Notes under the pieces: generated by a model
What the model saw: the letters and a program-made list of their open reading frames with translations, nothing else
Databases searched by the model: none
What the model was told of the DNA's origin: nothing
Position numbers and translations under genes: made by a program
NCBI GenBank assembly: GCA_964611185.1
Contig: CAZSXE010000003.1
Span: 32,925 to 96,924, forward strand
Reading direction: 5' to 3'
DNA from: CAAGNP01 sp964611185
Lineage (GTDB): Bacteria; Bacteroidota; Bacteroidia; Bacteroidales; UBA932
DNA: 64,000 nucleotides
Part shown: piece after piece, positions 1-8,647 of the stretch
Numbering within the stretch: the stretch's first letter is position 1
How the letters are laid out: each line of letters starts with the position of its first letter

Positions 1-2630
1 ATACTATAATTGATACCCTGTTTACTGAAAATTTCGGTTTTACTTTTAATAAAGAAGAGAGTGAATTACGCGATAAATTCAACGATTTTATCAGTAAAAT
101 CAAAAAAGACGGGACATTGGCACAAGTGCATAAAAACTGGTTAACGCCCGACGGAGCCAATTATATGCCCGATTTTTCATCCGTAGAGCGATCAGGAGAT
201 CCTATCAAGGTTTCATGTACCTCCTCCAATCATTATTTTGATATTATAATGAATGGAAAGCACGCCGGATACGATATTGAGATTGTTGAGCGTTTTGCTG
301 CTTCTATCAAGAGGCCTGTTGAATATTTTTCTTCTTCTTTTGCAGGCACTCTTACCTCGGTTATTACAGGAAAGACAGATATGGGATGTGGAGGGGTAAC
401 TATAACTGAAGATAGAAAGAAAAATTTGGATTTTTCCGACTCTCACTATATCTCATATTCCACCGTCTTTTCTAAAAACAATACCTCTGCATCAAAGACT
501 TACTCCTCTATGAAAGATTTAAAGGATAAGACAATAGGTGTTATGACCGGTTCAGCTCAAGACATTTTAGCCTCCAAAGATTATCCTCAAGCTACTTTCT
601 TAAGGACGGATCTCTCCTCGCTTGTTGCCTCCCTTATCGCCCACAAGTGCGATGTAGTTCTCATTCCACAAGTGATGGCTCAGGAGGTTTTAGTTTACAA
701 TACTCAACTTGCTGCACTTTACGACGATCTGTATCCTTCTGAAATCGGAGCTGTTTTTAACAAGAATAGACCTGAATTGAGAAAACAGTTTAATGATTTT
801 TTAAAGTTTATTAAGGGAAACGGGGAGTATGATAGAATTTACAAAAAATACATTGAGAATCCTTACGGCCCCGATAGTATTGCTGTCGATATTCCGGCTG
901 TAGATTTGTCCCTCCCTAAGTTAACAATCTATACCGAAGGGGTTCTGTATCCTTTTTCTTTTACAAAGGGGGATAAATTAATAGGTATGGATATGGAGTT
1001 GGTCAGGGATTTTGCCAAGTATATAGGGAAAAGAGCTGTGATTAGTAATGTCAGTTTTGATGCTATCATCCCCGCTATCGCTCAAGGTAAGGCGGATATG
1101 GCGATTTCTTCCATTATGATTACACCGGAGAGGGCTTCTGCAGTTGATTTTTCAGATTCATATTGTTCTGTCCATACTTCTGCCTTGGTAAGGAAAGAGA
1201 ATATGAAAACACCCCCTGTTCTTAAGGGTGACGGCTCCGATTTGGCGAATGCCACCGTAGGTGTTCTTACCGGTTCCTTGGGGGAATTTTACATAACCGA
1301 TCACTATCCTGAAGCATCGATTAAATGTTTCGATGATATTACCGATGCTTATCAGGCATTGTCTTCGGACAAAATCGACTATGTATTTACCTCTTACACC
1401 ACCTCCGTATGTGCTTCACAGAACATTAATAACATTTATATTCTTCCGAAGGAATACACTCGAGAAGGGGCTGCCATTGCTTTTAGAAAAGATGAGGATC
1501 CTAAATTAATCGCCCGTGTCAACGGTGTTATTGCCAAATTCATCAATGACGGCACTATGGGCAGAATCATAGATAAATGGGTTACTGACGACCCCTCTAC
1601 CTATACTATGTCGGATGTTGTCGTCCCTGATGATGGTCCTCTCCTTAACATAGCTATTGCTGCCAACAGGGAGCCGATGTGCTTTATTAAGGATGGTCAG
1701 TATATGGGTTTGGATGTTGAGCTTATTTCAAGAATTGCAGCAGAGCTTAATATGAAGCCTGTTTTTCACGATATGAAATTTTCAGCCCTGACAGCCTCCC
1801 TTCTCTCGGGAAAGACCGATTTAATTATTTCTAATTTTACCAAGACAGCCGAAAGGGAGGAGAAAGTCGTATTTTCTGACGAATATTTCCGAAATCCGCA
1901 GAAATTAGTGACAAAAATCATCTCCGAAGATAGCCATAAAACGGTGAAAGCTTCTTTCTTCTCCAGTTTGAAAAATAGTTTTTATAACAATTTAATCCTT
2001 GAGAAAAGGTACAAACTCATCCTTTCGGGGCTTCGCGAGACTTTGATTATTTCTATCTTCTCGATCCTTCTCGGTACTCTTTTCGGTGCAGGGGTTTGCG
2101 CCCTGAGAATGGCTAAATCGAAGTTCCTGTCCTCTATTGCCAAAGGCTTTATCGATCTGATGAGAGGAACTCCTATTTTGGTATTTTTAATGATTATTTT
2201 TTATGTTGTCTTTGCAAAAGTGAATATCTCTGCTACAGTGGTGGCTATTATTGCTTTCGCTCTGAATTTTGCAGCTTATGCAAGCGAAATGTTCAGAACA
2301 TCCATAGAGGGGGTGGACAGAGGGCAGACCGAGGCGGGTGCGGCTATGGGATTTACAAAGTGGCAGACTTTCTTTTATATCGTGTTGCCGCAGGCGATAA
2401 AGAGGGTGATGCCTGTATATAAGGGGGAGTCCATATCTTTGTTGAAGATGACTTCGATTGTGGGTTACATCGCTGTTCAGGACCTTACCAAGGCTTCCGA
2501 CATTATACGAAGCAGGACTTTCGATGCTTTCTTCCCTCTTATAGTTATTACGATTATTTATTTCGTACTTGCCTGGTTATTGGGGCTTGCCCTTGATTCT
2601 TTAAACACTAAAATTAACAAAAGAAAATGA
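1..2630 (+). CDS. Multi-domain solute-binding/permease fusion of an amino-acid ABC importer (5' end outside window)
   Basis: The frame is open to the left edge, so the true start lies upstream; a TTG near 117 is only the first internal start codon. The visible part opens with the end of one family-3 solute-binding domain. Two complete binding domains follow (about residues 20-250 and 260-495, counted from 117), each with the family's FSD(S)-Y motif. A half-length fourth domain (about 505-600) comes next. A HisM/GlnP-type permease occupies about 630-837, with several hydrophobic helices and the EAA loop (EAGAAMGFTKWQ). Such importers normally have one binding domain per chain, so three or more in tandem is unusual. 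The stop overlaps the ATPase start by 4 nt (ATGA), so the two genes form one operon. The substrate is probably polar amino acids, inferred from family only. Confidence 0.85.
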   Translation, partial: TIIDTLFTENFGFTFNKEESELRDKFNDFISKIKKDGTLAQVHKNWLTPDGANYMPDFSSVERSGDPIKVSCTSSNHYFDIIMNGKHAGYDIEIVERFAASIKRPVEYFSSSFAGTLTSVITGKTDMGCGGVTITEDRKKNLDFSDSHYISYSTVFSKNNTSASKTYSSMKDLKDKTIGVMTGSAQDILASKDYPQATFLRTDLSSLVASLIAHKCDVVLIPQVMAQEVLVYNTQLAALYDDLYPSEIGAVFNKNRPELRKQFNDFLKFIKGNGEYDRIYKKYIENPYGPDSIAVDIPAVDLSLPKLTIYTEGVLYPFSFTKGDKLIGMDMELVRDFAKYIGKRAVISNVSFDAIIPAIAQGKADMAISSIMITPERASAVDFSDSYCSVHTSALVRKENMKTPPVLKGDGSDLANATVGVLTGSLGEFYITDHYPEASIKCFDDITDAYQALSSDKIDYVFTSYTTSVCASQNINNIYILPKEYTREGAAIAFRKDEDPKLIARVNGVIAKFINDGTMGRIIDKWVTDDPSTYTMSDVVVPDDGPLLNIAIAANREPMCFIKDGQYMGLDVELISRIAAELNMKPVFHDMKFSALTASLLSGKTDLIISNFTKTAEREEKVVFSDEYFRNPQKLVTKIISEDSHKTVKASFFSSLKNSFYNNLILEKRYKLILSGLRETLIISIFSILLGTLFGAGVCALRMAKSKFLSSIAKGFIDLMRGTPILVFLMIIFYVVFAKVNISATVVAIIAFALNFAAYASEMFRTSIEGVDRGQTEAGAAMGFTKWQTFFYIVLPQAIKRVMPVYKGESISLLKMTSIVGYIAVQDLTKASDIIRSRTFDAFFPLIVITIIYFVLAWLLGLALDSLNTKINKRK

Positions 2631-3703
2631 TAACAGTTAAGCATTTGAGTAAGAGGTTTGGGGACTTGGTGGTCCTTAAAGATATTAATACAGAGATTAA
2701 AAAAGGTGAGGTAATTTCTATTATTGGCCCGTCAGGGACCGGAAAAAGTACCTTTTTAAGGTGTCTTAATCTTTTGGAGCAGCCCACGGGAGGGTCTATC
2801 CTTATTGATGGCGAGAATATTCTCGATAAAAAGGCGGATAGATCAAAACTGAGAAGAAAAATGGGGATGGTTTTTCAGTCTTTTAATCTTTTTGAGCATC
2901 TTTCTATTATGGAAAATCTCACTATTGGTCCGATTAAACTATTAGGGAAGAAGAAAGAGGAGGCTGAAAAAAGGGGGATGGAGCTGCTGAAGATGGTGGG
3001 GCTTGCCGATAAATATAATTATTACCCCGATCAGCTCTCCGGAGGGCAGAAACAGAGGGTGGCGATAGCTCGCTGCCTTTCTATGGATCCGGAGATTATT
3101 CTTTTTGACGAACCTACTTCCGCCCTCGACCCCACAATGGTAAGCGAGGTACTGGGAGTTATTCGTCAGCTGGCCAAGGAGGGTATGACCATGGCTATAG
3201 TCACTCACGAGATGAATTTTGCCAAAGATGTGAGCACAAGGATATTTTATATGGACGAGGGAATAATTTATGAAGAGGGAGACCCCAAACAGATTTTCGA
3301 TGCCCCTAAAAATGAGAAAACGAGGATGTTCATCAATCGCATCAGGAATTTGAGTTTCAGTATCGATAGTCCGAATTACGACTTGTACGCCCTTAATGCC
3401 GAAATCGAAAAGTTTTCAGCCAAATATTTCTTTACCCATAAAAGAACACACAGCCTCCTCCTGCTGACCGAAGAACTTCTTCAGATTACCCCCTTGGATA
3501 ACGGCGCCCATCTCACCATGGAATACAGCGAAAAAGATAACTCCGTCCACTACAAGCTACTTGTCAAAAATCACCCCGAGAAGCTAATAGACAACGAAAA
3601 CACCGACTTCCTAAGCCTCTCCATCATAAAAGGTATATGCGCCGACATCTCTGAAAAAGAAGAAAAAGAGGGTCTGGAAATAGAGATGTGCGTAAAAGAG
3701 TGA
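2627..3703 (+). CDS. Amino-acid ABC transporter ATPase with unusual C-terminal domain
   Basis: This is the ATP-hydrolysing subunit of the importer encoded just upstream. Residues 1-245 form a GlnQ/HisP-type ABC ATPase: Walker A GPSGTGKS at 34-41, signature LSGGQKQR near 138, Walker B LFDEPTSALD near 160, and the switch His in VTHEMNF. Family members normally end near residue 245, but this one runs to 358. The extra part contains LLLLTEELLQI and, later, DFLSLSIIKGICADI. That layout recalls the N box and the last helix of small GHKL (anti-sigma-type) ATPase folds, but the key Asn and glycines are not evident, so the resemblance is only an inference. It may serve regulation or contact with the fused permease. 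Confidence 0.9.
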   Translation: MITVKHLSKRFGDLVVLKDINTEIKKGEVISIIGPSGTGKSTFLRCLNLLEQPTGGSILIDGENILDKKADRSKLRRKMGMVFQSFNLFEHLSIMENLTIGPIKLLGKKKEEAEKRGMELLKMVGLADKYNYYPDQLSGGQKQRVAIARCLSMDPEIILFDEPTSALDPTMVSEVLGVIRQLAKEGMTMAIVTHEMNFAKDVSTRIFYMDEGIIYEEGDPKQIFDAPKNEKTRMFINRIRNLSFSIDSPNYDLYALNAEIEKFSAKYFFTHKRTHSLLLLTEELLQITPLDNGAHLTMEYSEKDNSVHYKLLVKNHPEKLIDNENTDFLSLSIIKGICADISEKEEKEGLEIEMCVKE

Positions 3704-3747
3704 TTTTAGGGCAATAAGACCGATTGAAGGGTTAAAAGGCGAGAGTG

Positions 3748-5322
3748 TTAGATTAAAAATTGATAATCTAATATTTGGTTTATTTCGCCAATGAAACTTT
3801 TACAATCATTATGCTTGTTTTGGATAAATATATCTTCAATCCTTGATTTATTTTCTTTTGATAATTTATCCAAATTCAGCATCATACCCCTATTCAAATC
3901 ATTAGGCTCATACTTTTGAAGCCCATTGCCATATTCACGACAATTATCTTTAAAAATTTGACGAGCGGTATCGGTTAAAAGGTAAGCAAATAATAAATCT
4001 ATAGAAACATTTGCAAACAAATTTGAAAGTGGATAAATACAATGAAAAGTAGTAAGGTTAGAAACATTTGCCTCATTACGGACAAAGCGCAATCCGGTAC
4101 GACTAAAAACAGATACCCAAATTGGAGAAGGAGGACGATTTTCTAATGCATACCATGGATTACGATTTGCAGTAAGAAATTTTCTATTTATTTTATTTGA
4201 CTCCCCTTGTTGTAAATATTTTATAACATTAGAATCTTCAGAATTTTTTGCATTTAAAAGAAAAATGTTTTTTTCGCTATTTTTCAATTTTTCAAAATCA
4301 GAATTATTAAAAATATCGCCTTGCACATCCACAGAATGGCAAATACAAGGGAGCAAAAAGCGTTCATCAATGCCAAATTGTTCTGCTTTAGACTTATTGA
4401 ATGTAAAAAAACTGTTGGCCCCGGTTGCAATTCCTCGCACAACTTTAGCATAATCTGAAAATGGAACAAGATCTTTATATTTATGTCTATTTTGTGGCTG
4501 ATAATAATACTTCCACTTACTGTCAGGACTAAGTGCAGATAGAGGGTATGTTTGAAGATTTACAGAAATTTTTGGGTAATCGGATATAATTTTCTTTATC
4601 TTGTATAACTCGTTTACGGATTGAATATTAGTAAATTGAACACTGGTTGCCATATTGTCATTGGCACACAATATTATTGAAGTAGTAGTCAATGCTCCAT
4701 CAAAAACATTTTCATCAAAATCAAAAACAATTATATGACGTAAAGTGCCTGTTTCCAACAAATGTTTTTTTACTAATTTTCCGTAATCAGAATTGAGAAA
4801 CTCTGATGGAACAATATATGCACAACGCCCATCAGGGTTTAATTGATGTATCGATTTAAGCAAAAAAAGTGTATAAAGATTGGTAAAACCTGTTAATTTG
4901 CATCTCAATTTTGTTTCAATTTCTTTAATAATATTTTTATTGTCGTAATCGTGAAATTTGAAATACGGAGGATTACAAATTATTCCATCATATTTATTTT
5001 GCCAATCATTGTACATATAATCCTGTAACAGCAACTCAACATTCTCACAATTTTTGAATTCTTTTTTGGCCTCAACAAAAATAACACTGTCAACTTCAAA
5101 TCCCCTGATCTGCAAATCACTTTTCTTCTCCAATAATATCCTTGAAAAAACGCCTAATCCAAAAGCCGGTTCTAAAACAGTATGCAAACTTTTGTTCTCT
5201 AACAACCAATCAGATAAAAGATTAGCAATAGAGAAAGGGGTAAAAAATTGCGCAAACTTTTTACGGTGTTCCAATGATACACTGTTAGAATAATTTGTTT
5301 CTATTATATTTTTTTTGTTCAT
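3748..5322 (-). CDS. N6-adenine DNA methyltransferase of a type II restriction-modification system
   Basis: It methylates adenine in the target sequence and so protects host DNA from the partner nuclease. Motif X-like AQFFTP lies at residues 24-29, the AdoMet-binding motif EPAFGLG at 51-57, and catalytic NPPY at 117-120. The C-terminal half is probably the target-recognition region. The ATG at 5322 (524 residues) is preferred over an in-frame TTG three bases upstream. It shares one base with the TGA of the nuclease gene (TGATG), so translation of the pair is probably coupled, nuclease first. Its AT-rich composition differs from that of the neighbouring ABC and ribosomal genes, which suggests acquisition by transfer. 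An 8-bp inverted repeat (TTAGATTA/TAATCTAA, around 3750-3773) spans the stop but has no clear T-run. Confidence 0.85.
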   Translation of the reverse strand: MNKKNIIETNYSNSVSLEHRKKFAQFFTPFSIANLLSDWLLENKSLHTVLEPAFGLGVFSRILLEKKSDLQIRGFEVDSVIFVEAKKEFKNCENVELLLQDYMYNDWQNKYDGIICNPPYFKFHDYDNKNIIKEIETKLRCKLTGFTNLYTLFLLKSIHQLNPDGRCAYIVPSEFLNSDYGKLVKKHLLETGTLRHIIVFDFDENVFDGALTTTSIILCANDNMATSVQFTNIQSVNELYKIKKIISDYPKISVNLQTYPLSALSPDSKWKYYYQPQNRHKYKDLVPFSDYAKVVRGIATGANSFFTFNKSKAEQFGIDERFLLPCICHSVDVQGDIFNNSDFEKLKNSEKNIFLLNAKNSEDSNVIKYLQQGESNKINRKFLTANRNPWYALENRPPSPIWVSVFSRTGLRFVRNEANVSNLTTFHCIYPLSNLFANVSIDLLFAYLLTDTARQIFKDNCREYGNGLQKYEPNDLNRGMMLNLDKLSKENKSRIEDIFIQNKHNDCKSFIGEINQILDYQFLI

Positions 5323-6422
5323 CAAAAATTTTCATTTTGAATTTTCAATATGTTTGATAGCTTATCCACATCCAAATAGGCGGTTCCTCCTTCAAAGGAA
5401 ACATAAAACAATAACCTCCCCCTATCCATTTCCTTACGAATGCTTTTATGATCCGGCTCATCCACCTTTGAAGCAATCTCAATTCCTGATTTTGAGTTTA
5501 TTTTTATTGTGGTTTTATTCTGATTTTTTGTGTCAGATTCCACTGAAAAAATTACACCTTCATTGTCAGGATTGGAAATAATTTGCAAAATCGTTTCAAA
5601 TGCAATTCCATAAATTTTATCAAAAAAAACTTGGAAATAAAAATGAGGAACATTAAAGGATTCAATCCATCTATACACAACCTTTATATCTTCTACTTTC
5701 GGTGTAATGGAAAGATAATCCCTTTTTTGAATCTCCTTAATTGATGCTTTTAACTGCTTAAATAAATCATTTAACTGAATAAGACGCTTATTTGAACGCC
5801 AGCCAGGAACTTTAAAATCAGTTACATCTAATGTGCGTTCTGTTATGCTTTTTAATAAATCAATGTAATTGGAACGAGCAGGACAATTCAAAATATCTAA
5901 ATATTCAGTAAGTATTTTGTCTTTGGTCTCCAATGCTATTTTTATAAACTTTTCTTTTTTTATATGCATTGCTTCTTCATACCTTTCTATCAAAAAAGAA
6001 CTTGAACGAACTTCAATCCCGGCAACAGCTTTTTTCACATATATATCAATCTGGTTATGAGGAATATGGCTAATATCAAAACCTAACTTTGTATCAAAAT
6101 CATTTCTTTTAAAAATTAACAAATCTGGACGCTTTCCTATTTCATCAAGTTCTTTCTGAAATTCTTTAAAGAAAGAATCAAAACCATCTTCTCCAGCAAT
6201 CAAATCATCAGACTTCCCATATTTTACAGCAACATAATTTTTTGATGTTTCGTTAATGGCGCGAGTAATCAAATTTTCCGCCCAATCGCCCTGTTCTTTA
6301 TTTGTTATAAAGTTGGACGAAGCCTGTGTTGGTATCCGAGCAATATCTCTCGGCTGTAGAAAATCAACCAACTCTATAGGTATGTTTTTTATCAATTCTC
6401 TGATTTTGTCCAAATAATTCAT
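5322..6422 (-). CDS. Type II restriction endonuclease, possibly AccI-like
   Basis: It lies directly upstream of, and overlaps by one base with, a DNA adenine methyltransferase, which is the main reason for calling it the restriction nuclease. The protein has 366 residues. A PD-(D/E)XK-like core is visible as RPDLLIF (Pro99-Asp100), then GIEVRSSSF (Glu137-Val-Arg139), where Arg replaces the usual Lys. Length, gene order and the QGDWAEN and EVRSSSF segments remind me of the AccI restriction endonuclease family, but that is from memory and not tested. It is AT-rich, with an 11-bp inverted repeat six bases upstream of its start that may control the operon. Confidence 0.65.
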   Translation of the reverse strand: MNYLDKIRELIKNIPIELVDFLQPRDIARIPTQASSNFITNKEQGDWAENLITRAINETSKNYVAVKYGKSDDLIAGEDGFDSFFKEFQKELDEIGKRPDLLIFKRNDFDTKLGFDISHIPHNQIDIYVKKAVAGIEVRSSSFLIERYEEAMHIKKEKFIKIALETKDKILTEYLDILNCPARSNYIDLLKSITERTLDVTDFKVPGWRSNKRLIQLNDLFKQLKASIKEIQKRDYLSITPKVEDIKVVYRWIESFNVPHFYFQVFFDKIYGIAFETILQIISNPDNEGVIFSVESDTKNQNKTTIKINSKSGIEIASKVDEPDHKSIRKEMDRGRLLFYVSFEGGTAYLDVDKLSNILKIQNENF

Positions 6423-6426
6423 AACA

Positions 6427-6475
6427 TTATATCAATTTAGAATAAATTCAAAATTACAATTTTTAATTGATATAA
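6427..6475. promoter_or_regulatory. 11-bp perfect inverted repeat upstream of the restriction operon
   Basis: TTATATCAATT at 6427-6437 and AATTGATATAA at 6465-6475 are perfect inverted copies separated by 27 bases. They begin 5 bases upstream of the endonuclease start codon. The position suits an operator for a regulator or for the methyltransferase itself. It could instead be a chance feature of AT-rich DNA or a remnant of the island's boundary. No control-protein gene is visible beside it. Confidence 0.45.
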
Positions 6476-6764
6476 ATAGGACAAAATGTTTTTTGCATCT
6501 CATTTTTTTAGGTACTCAGATATTACCTACAAATTCACGAAGTTGGATGCAGCACTCAAGCACTGCAACATATGCATCAGCAACTATGTACATTCTACCA
6601 ATGGCATATGGGGGGGATATCGTGTTGAGAGTTAATGTCGTTTTAAGTGGAAAGATCCAAAAAGCTGAAATAATTCACAATACACTAATGTTTACTATGC
6701 AAAAGGTAGTCTGGGTGTAATGTGGAGAATGAAAAAATAATTATATTTGTGAAAATAAAAACAA

Positions 6765-6875
6765 ATGTTAATAAAAGTCATTATATTATTTATTATTTGT
6801 TTAGTCATATTATTTCTTTTGATGTGGCTTGTGTTTCGCATTTTTAAGTGGGTTCTTGATAATTTTTGTAAATAA
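6765..6875 (+). CDS. Possible small membrane protein, 36 residues
   Basis: The ATG at 6765 opens a 36-codon frame ending in TAA. The peptide is a single hydrophobic helix (VIILFIICLVILFLLMWLVF) flanked by Lys at the start and by Arg and Lys at the end. A good -7 box, TATATTTG, lies at 6742-6749, with the start codon 15 bases further on. I see no homologue from memory. It sits in the AT-rich stretch behind the restriction genes, so it might belong to that island, or be a chance frame. Function unknown. Confidence 0.35.
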   Translation: MLIKVIILFIICLVILFLLMWLVFRIFKWVLDNFCK

Positions 6876-7412
6876 TTTTTATCCCAACATTATGTCCGAC
6901 TTTTGGGTTGAAGTTCAACTCGACAAGCACCCGACAAGTTCAACAGCAGCAAGAATATTGATTCAAAGAATACATATTAAAACACTAAACATTTTTTTTA
7001 AACTTTGTTGCTGTCGAAAAAGTAGTCACGGGGAGTTAGAAAAAGATTAAATGTTTACTTTTGAATATTCTTTAACACGAAAAATAGTGTCTATATGCAC
7101 TTTTGAAAATAGTATTAATTTAAAAACAGTTTCGCGCCTACTAAAAACATCCTCTTCAACTGATAGATATCGATAACATAATTCATAGCCAACTATGGAA
7201 ATATTAATGCGCCGTATTTGGAAATGAAAATCGACCATTATTGCAAACGGAGAAAACTTTGCTTATAATTGCACATATATAAGCAAGATATTTATGGGCA
7301 AATACAGAAACACCCCTTTTTGCACACCAAATCTATTCAATGCTGCGTAGTACTTTCTTAGTTAGTACTTGACACTTCGTAAAAATATAAATAATTTCTC
7401 TTATAATCAGAC
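6876..7412. other. AT-rich stretch with no convincing gene
   Basis: Short open frames on both strands in 6480-7250 have no recognisable motif, no clear promoter and low-complexity translations, so I do not call them genes. The stretch may hold decayed remains of the restriction island. The 8-mer TAGTACTT occurs twice near 7349-7371. No RNA gene or insertion-sequence end was seen. Confidence 0.5.
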
Positions 7413-7468
7413 TTGGATTTTTGAAAATTTTATCTATCTTTGCAGCCCTTTTTGGAAAACCCAAAAGG
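7413..7468 (+). promoter_or_regulatory. Promoter and leader hairpin of rpsF-rpsR-rplI
   Basis: TTG at 7413-7415 and TATCTTTG at 7435-7442, 19 bases apart, match the Bacteroidota -33/-7 promoter. Just downstream, CCTTTTTGG (7447-7455) and CCCAAAAGG (7460-7468) form a hairpin with an AAAA loop and one mismatch at the very start of the transcript. It may stabilise the message or take part in ribosomal-protein feedback; I did not find a clear S6:S18 binding motif. Confidence 0.7.
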
Positions 7469-7496
7469 TATTTTATTAATTTAAACACAGATTAAA

Positions 7497-7853
7497 ATGT
7501 TAAAACAGTACGAAACCGTTTTCATTGTTACTCCCGTTTTATCTGAAGCCCAGGTAAAGGAAGCGGTACAGAAGTACTCGGATCTCATCAAAGCCGAAGG
7601 CGGAGAGATCGTGTACGAAGAGGACTGGGGACTTAAAAAACTGGCTTACCCCATCCAGAAGAAAACTACAGGATTCTATCATTTGATTGAATTCAAAGCT
7701 GATTCACAGTTTATTGAAAAGCTGGAAATCAATTACAAACGTGACGAAAGGGTTATCCGTTTCCTCACCTTTGCTATGGACAAGCACTCAATCGCTTATG
7801 CAGAGCGCAGGCGTGCCAACAGAAAAGAATCATCTAATAATAAGGAGGCTTAA
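7497..7853 (+). CDS. rpsF: 30S ribosomal protein S6
   Basis: S6 binds the central domain of 16S rRNA together with S18 in the small subunit platform. The 118-residue product has the usual S6 opening (YETVFIVTPVLSEAQVKEAV) and the WGLKKLAYPI segment in the middle, with a charged tail. The ATG at 7497 is the first in frame after a strong promoter. The next gene, rpsR, starts two bases after the stop, the standard order in this phylum. Confidence 0.97.
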   Translation: MLKQYETVFIVTPVLSEAQVKEAVQKYSDLIKAEGGEIVYEEDWGLKKLAYPIQKKTTGFYHLIEFKADSQFIEKLEINYKRDERVIRFLTFAMDKHSIAYAERRRANRKESSNNKEA

Positions 7854-7855
7854 TT

Positions 7856-8122
7856 ATGGCAACAAACAACGAAATTCGTTATCTGAACCCTCCTACAGTA
7901 GAGGTTAAAAAGAAAAAATATTGCCGTTTCAAAAAAACAGGCATCAAGTATGTAGATTATAAGGATGCTGAATTCCTTAAACGTTTTCTCAATGAGCAGG
8001 GTAAAATTCTTCCTCGCCGTCTCACCGGTACTTCTCTGAAATTCCAGAAGAAAGTCGCTCAGGCAGTTAAACGCGCAAGGCATCTTGCTTTGCTTCCTTA
8101 TGTAACAGATTTATTGAAATAA
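7856..8122 (+). CDS. rpsR: 30S ribosomal protein S18
   Basis: S18 pairs with S6 on the platform of the 30S subunit. The 88-residue product shows YCRFKKTGIKYVDYKDAEFL and, near the end, KKVAQAVKRARHLALLPY, the rRNA-binding signature of the family. It lies between rpsF and rplI with short gaps (2 and 12 bases). The stretch TAAGGAGG just before rplI is one of the few SD-like sites in the window. Confidence 0.97.
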   Translation: MATNNEIRYLNPPTVEVKKKKYCRFKKTGIKYVDYKDAEFLKRFLNEQGKILPRRLTGTSLKFQKKVAQAVKRARHLALLPYVTDLLK

Positions 8123-8134
8123 GGAGGAGAAGAT

Positions 8135-8587
8135 ATGGAAATCATTTTAAAACAAGATGTCAATAATTTAGGACATAAAGACGATATCGTAAAGGTAAAA
8201 GATGGCTATGCCACTAACTTTCTTATCCCCCAGGGGCTTGCCACTATGGCTACAGCCTCGGCCAAGAAAGTTCATGCAGAGAACATGAGACAAAGAGCAC
8301 ACAAAGAGGCTAAAATCCGTGAAGAAGCTATCGCACTTGCTGCAAAGCTTGAAGGACTTACCGTAAAATTAGCTACTAAAGTCAGCTCTACCGGCAAGAT
8401 TTTCGGATCTATCAACAACATCCAAGTTGCAGAATCACTTGCTGCTCAGGGATTTGAAATTGATCGCAGGAATATCATTATCACCGCGAGTGAAAATGTT
8501 AAAGAAGTCGGCATTTACGATGCAGTAGTTAAATGCTACAAAGAGATTAAGGCCAATATCAAAATAGAAGTAGTAGGAGAAGAATAA
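8135..8587 (+). CDS. rplI: 50S ribosomal protein L9
   Basis: L9 binds 23S rRNA near the base of the L1 stalk. The 150-residue product starts MEIILKQDVNNLGHKDDIV, the typical L9 N-terminal domain, followed by a long Lys/Ala-rich connecting helix and the C-terminal domain. It is the last gene of the rpsF operon. It is followed by a strong terminator whose 3' half is duplicated on the far side of the ATPase gene next to it. Confidence 0.97.
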   Translation: MEIILKQDVNNLGHKDDIVKVKDGYATNFLIPQGLATMATASAKKVHAENMRQRAHKEAKIREEAIALAAKLEGLTVKLATKVSSTGKIFGSINNIQVAESLAAQGFEIDRRNIIITASENVKEVGIYDAVVKCYKEIKANIKIEVVGEE

Positions 8588-8607
8588 TTCCCCGATACAA
8601 CAAATTT

Positions 8608-8644
8608 AAAATGGTGATCGAAAATACTTCGGTCACCATTTTTT
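8608..8644 (+). terminator. Terminator after rplI
   Basis: AAAATGGTGATCGAA pairs with TTCGGTCACCATTTT across a five-base loop (one T/G wobble), followed by a T-run. The stem is about 15 bp. Read from the other strand it has a matching A/T-rich flank, so it could also end transcription coming from the right. Confidence 0.9.
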
Positions 8645-8647
8645 ATA
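8628..8647. repeat. Direct repeat, left copy, flanking ATPase no. 1
   Basis: This 20-base sequence (TTCGGTCACC followed by ATTTTTTATA) recurs perfectly at 10009-10028. It is the 3' arm of the rplI terminator, and it supplies the TAA stop of ATPase no. 1. The two copies bracket exactly one gene, as expected of a target-site duplication. Confidence 0.85.

Noticed and set aside
6493..7238. Three open frames of 63-75 codons in the AT-rich gap
   Set aside because: No motif, hydropathy pattern or promoter supports them, and they overlap or oppose one another. They may include decayed gene fragments, but nothing identifiable.
3748..7496. Direct repeats flanking the restriction-modification island, as at the ATPase genes
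   Set aside because: I compared the sequence after the ABC ATPase gene with the region before rpsF and found no matching repeat of useful length.
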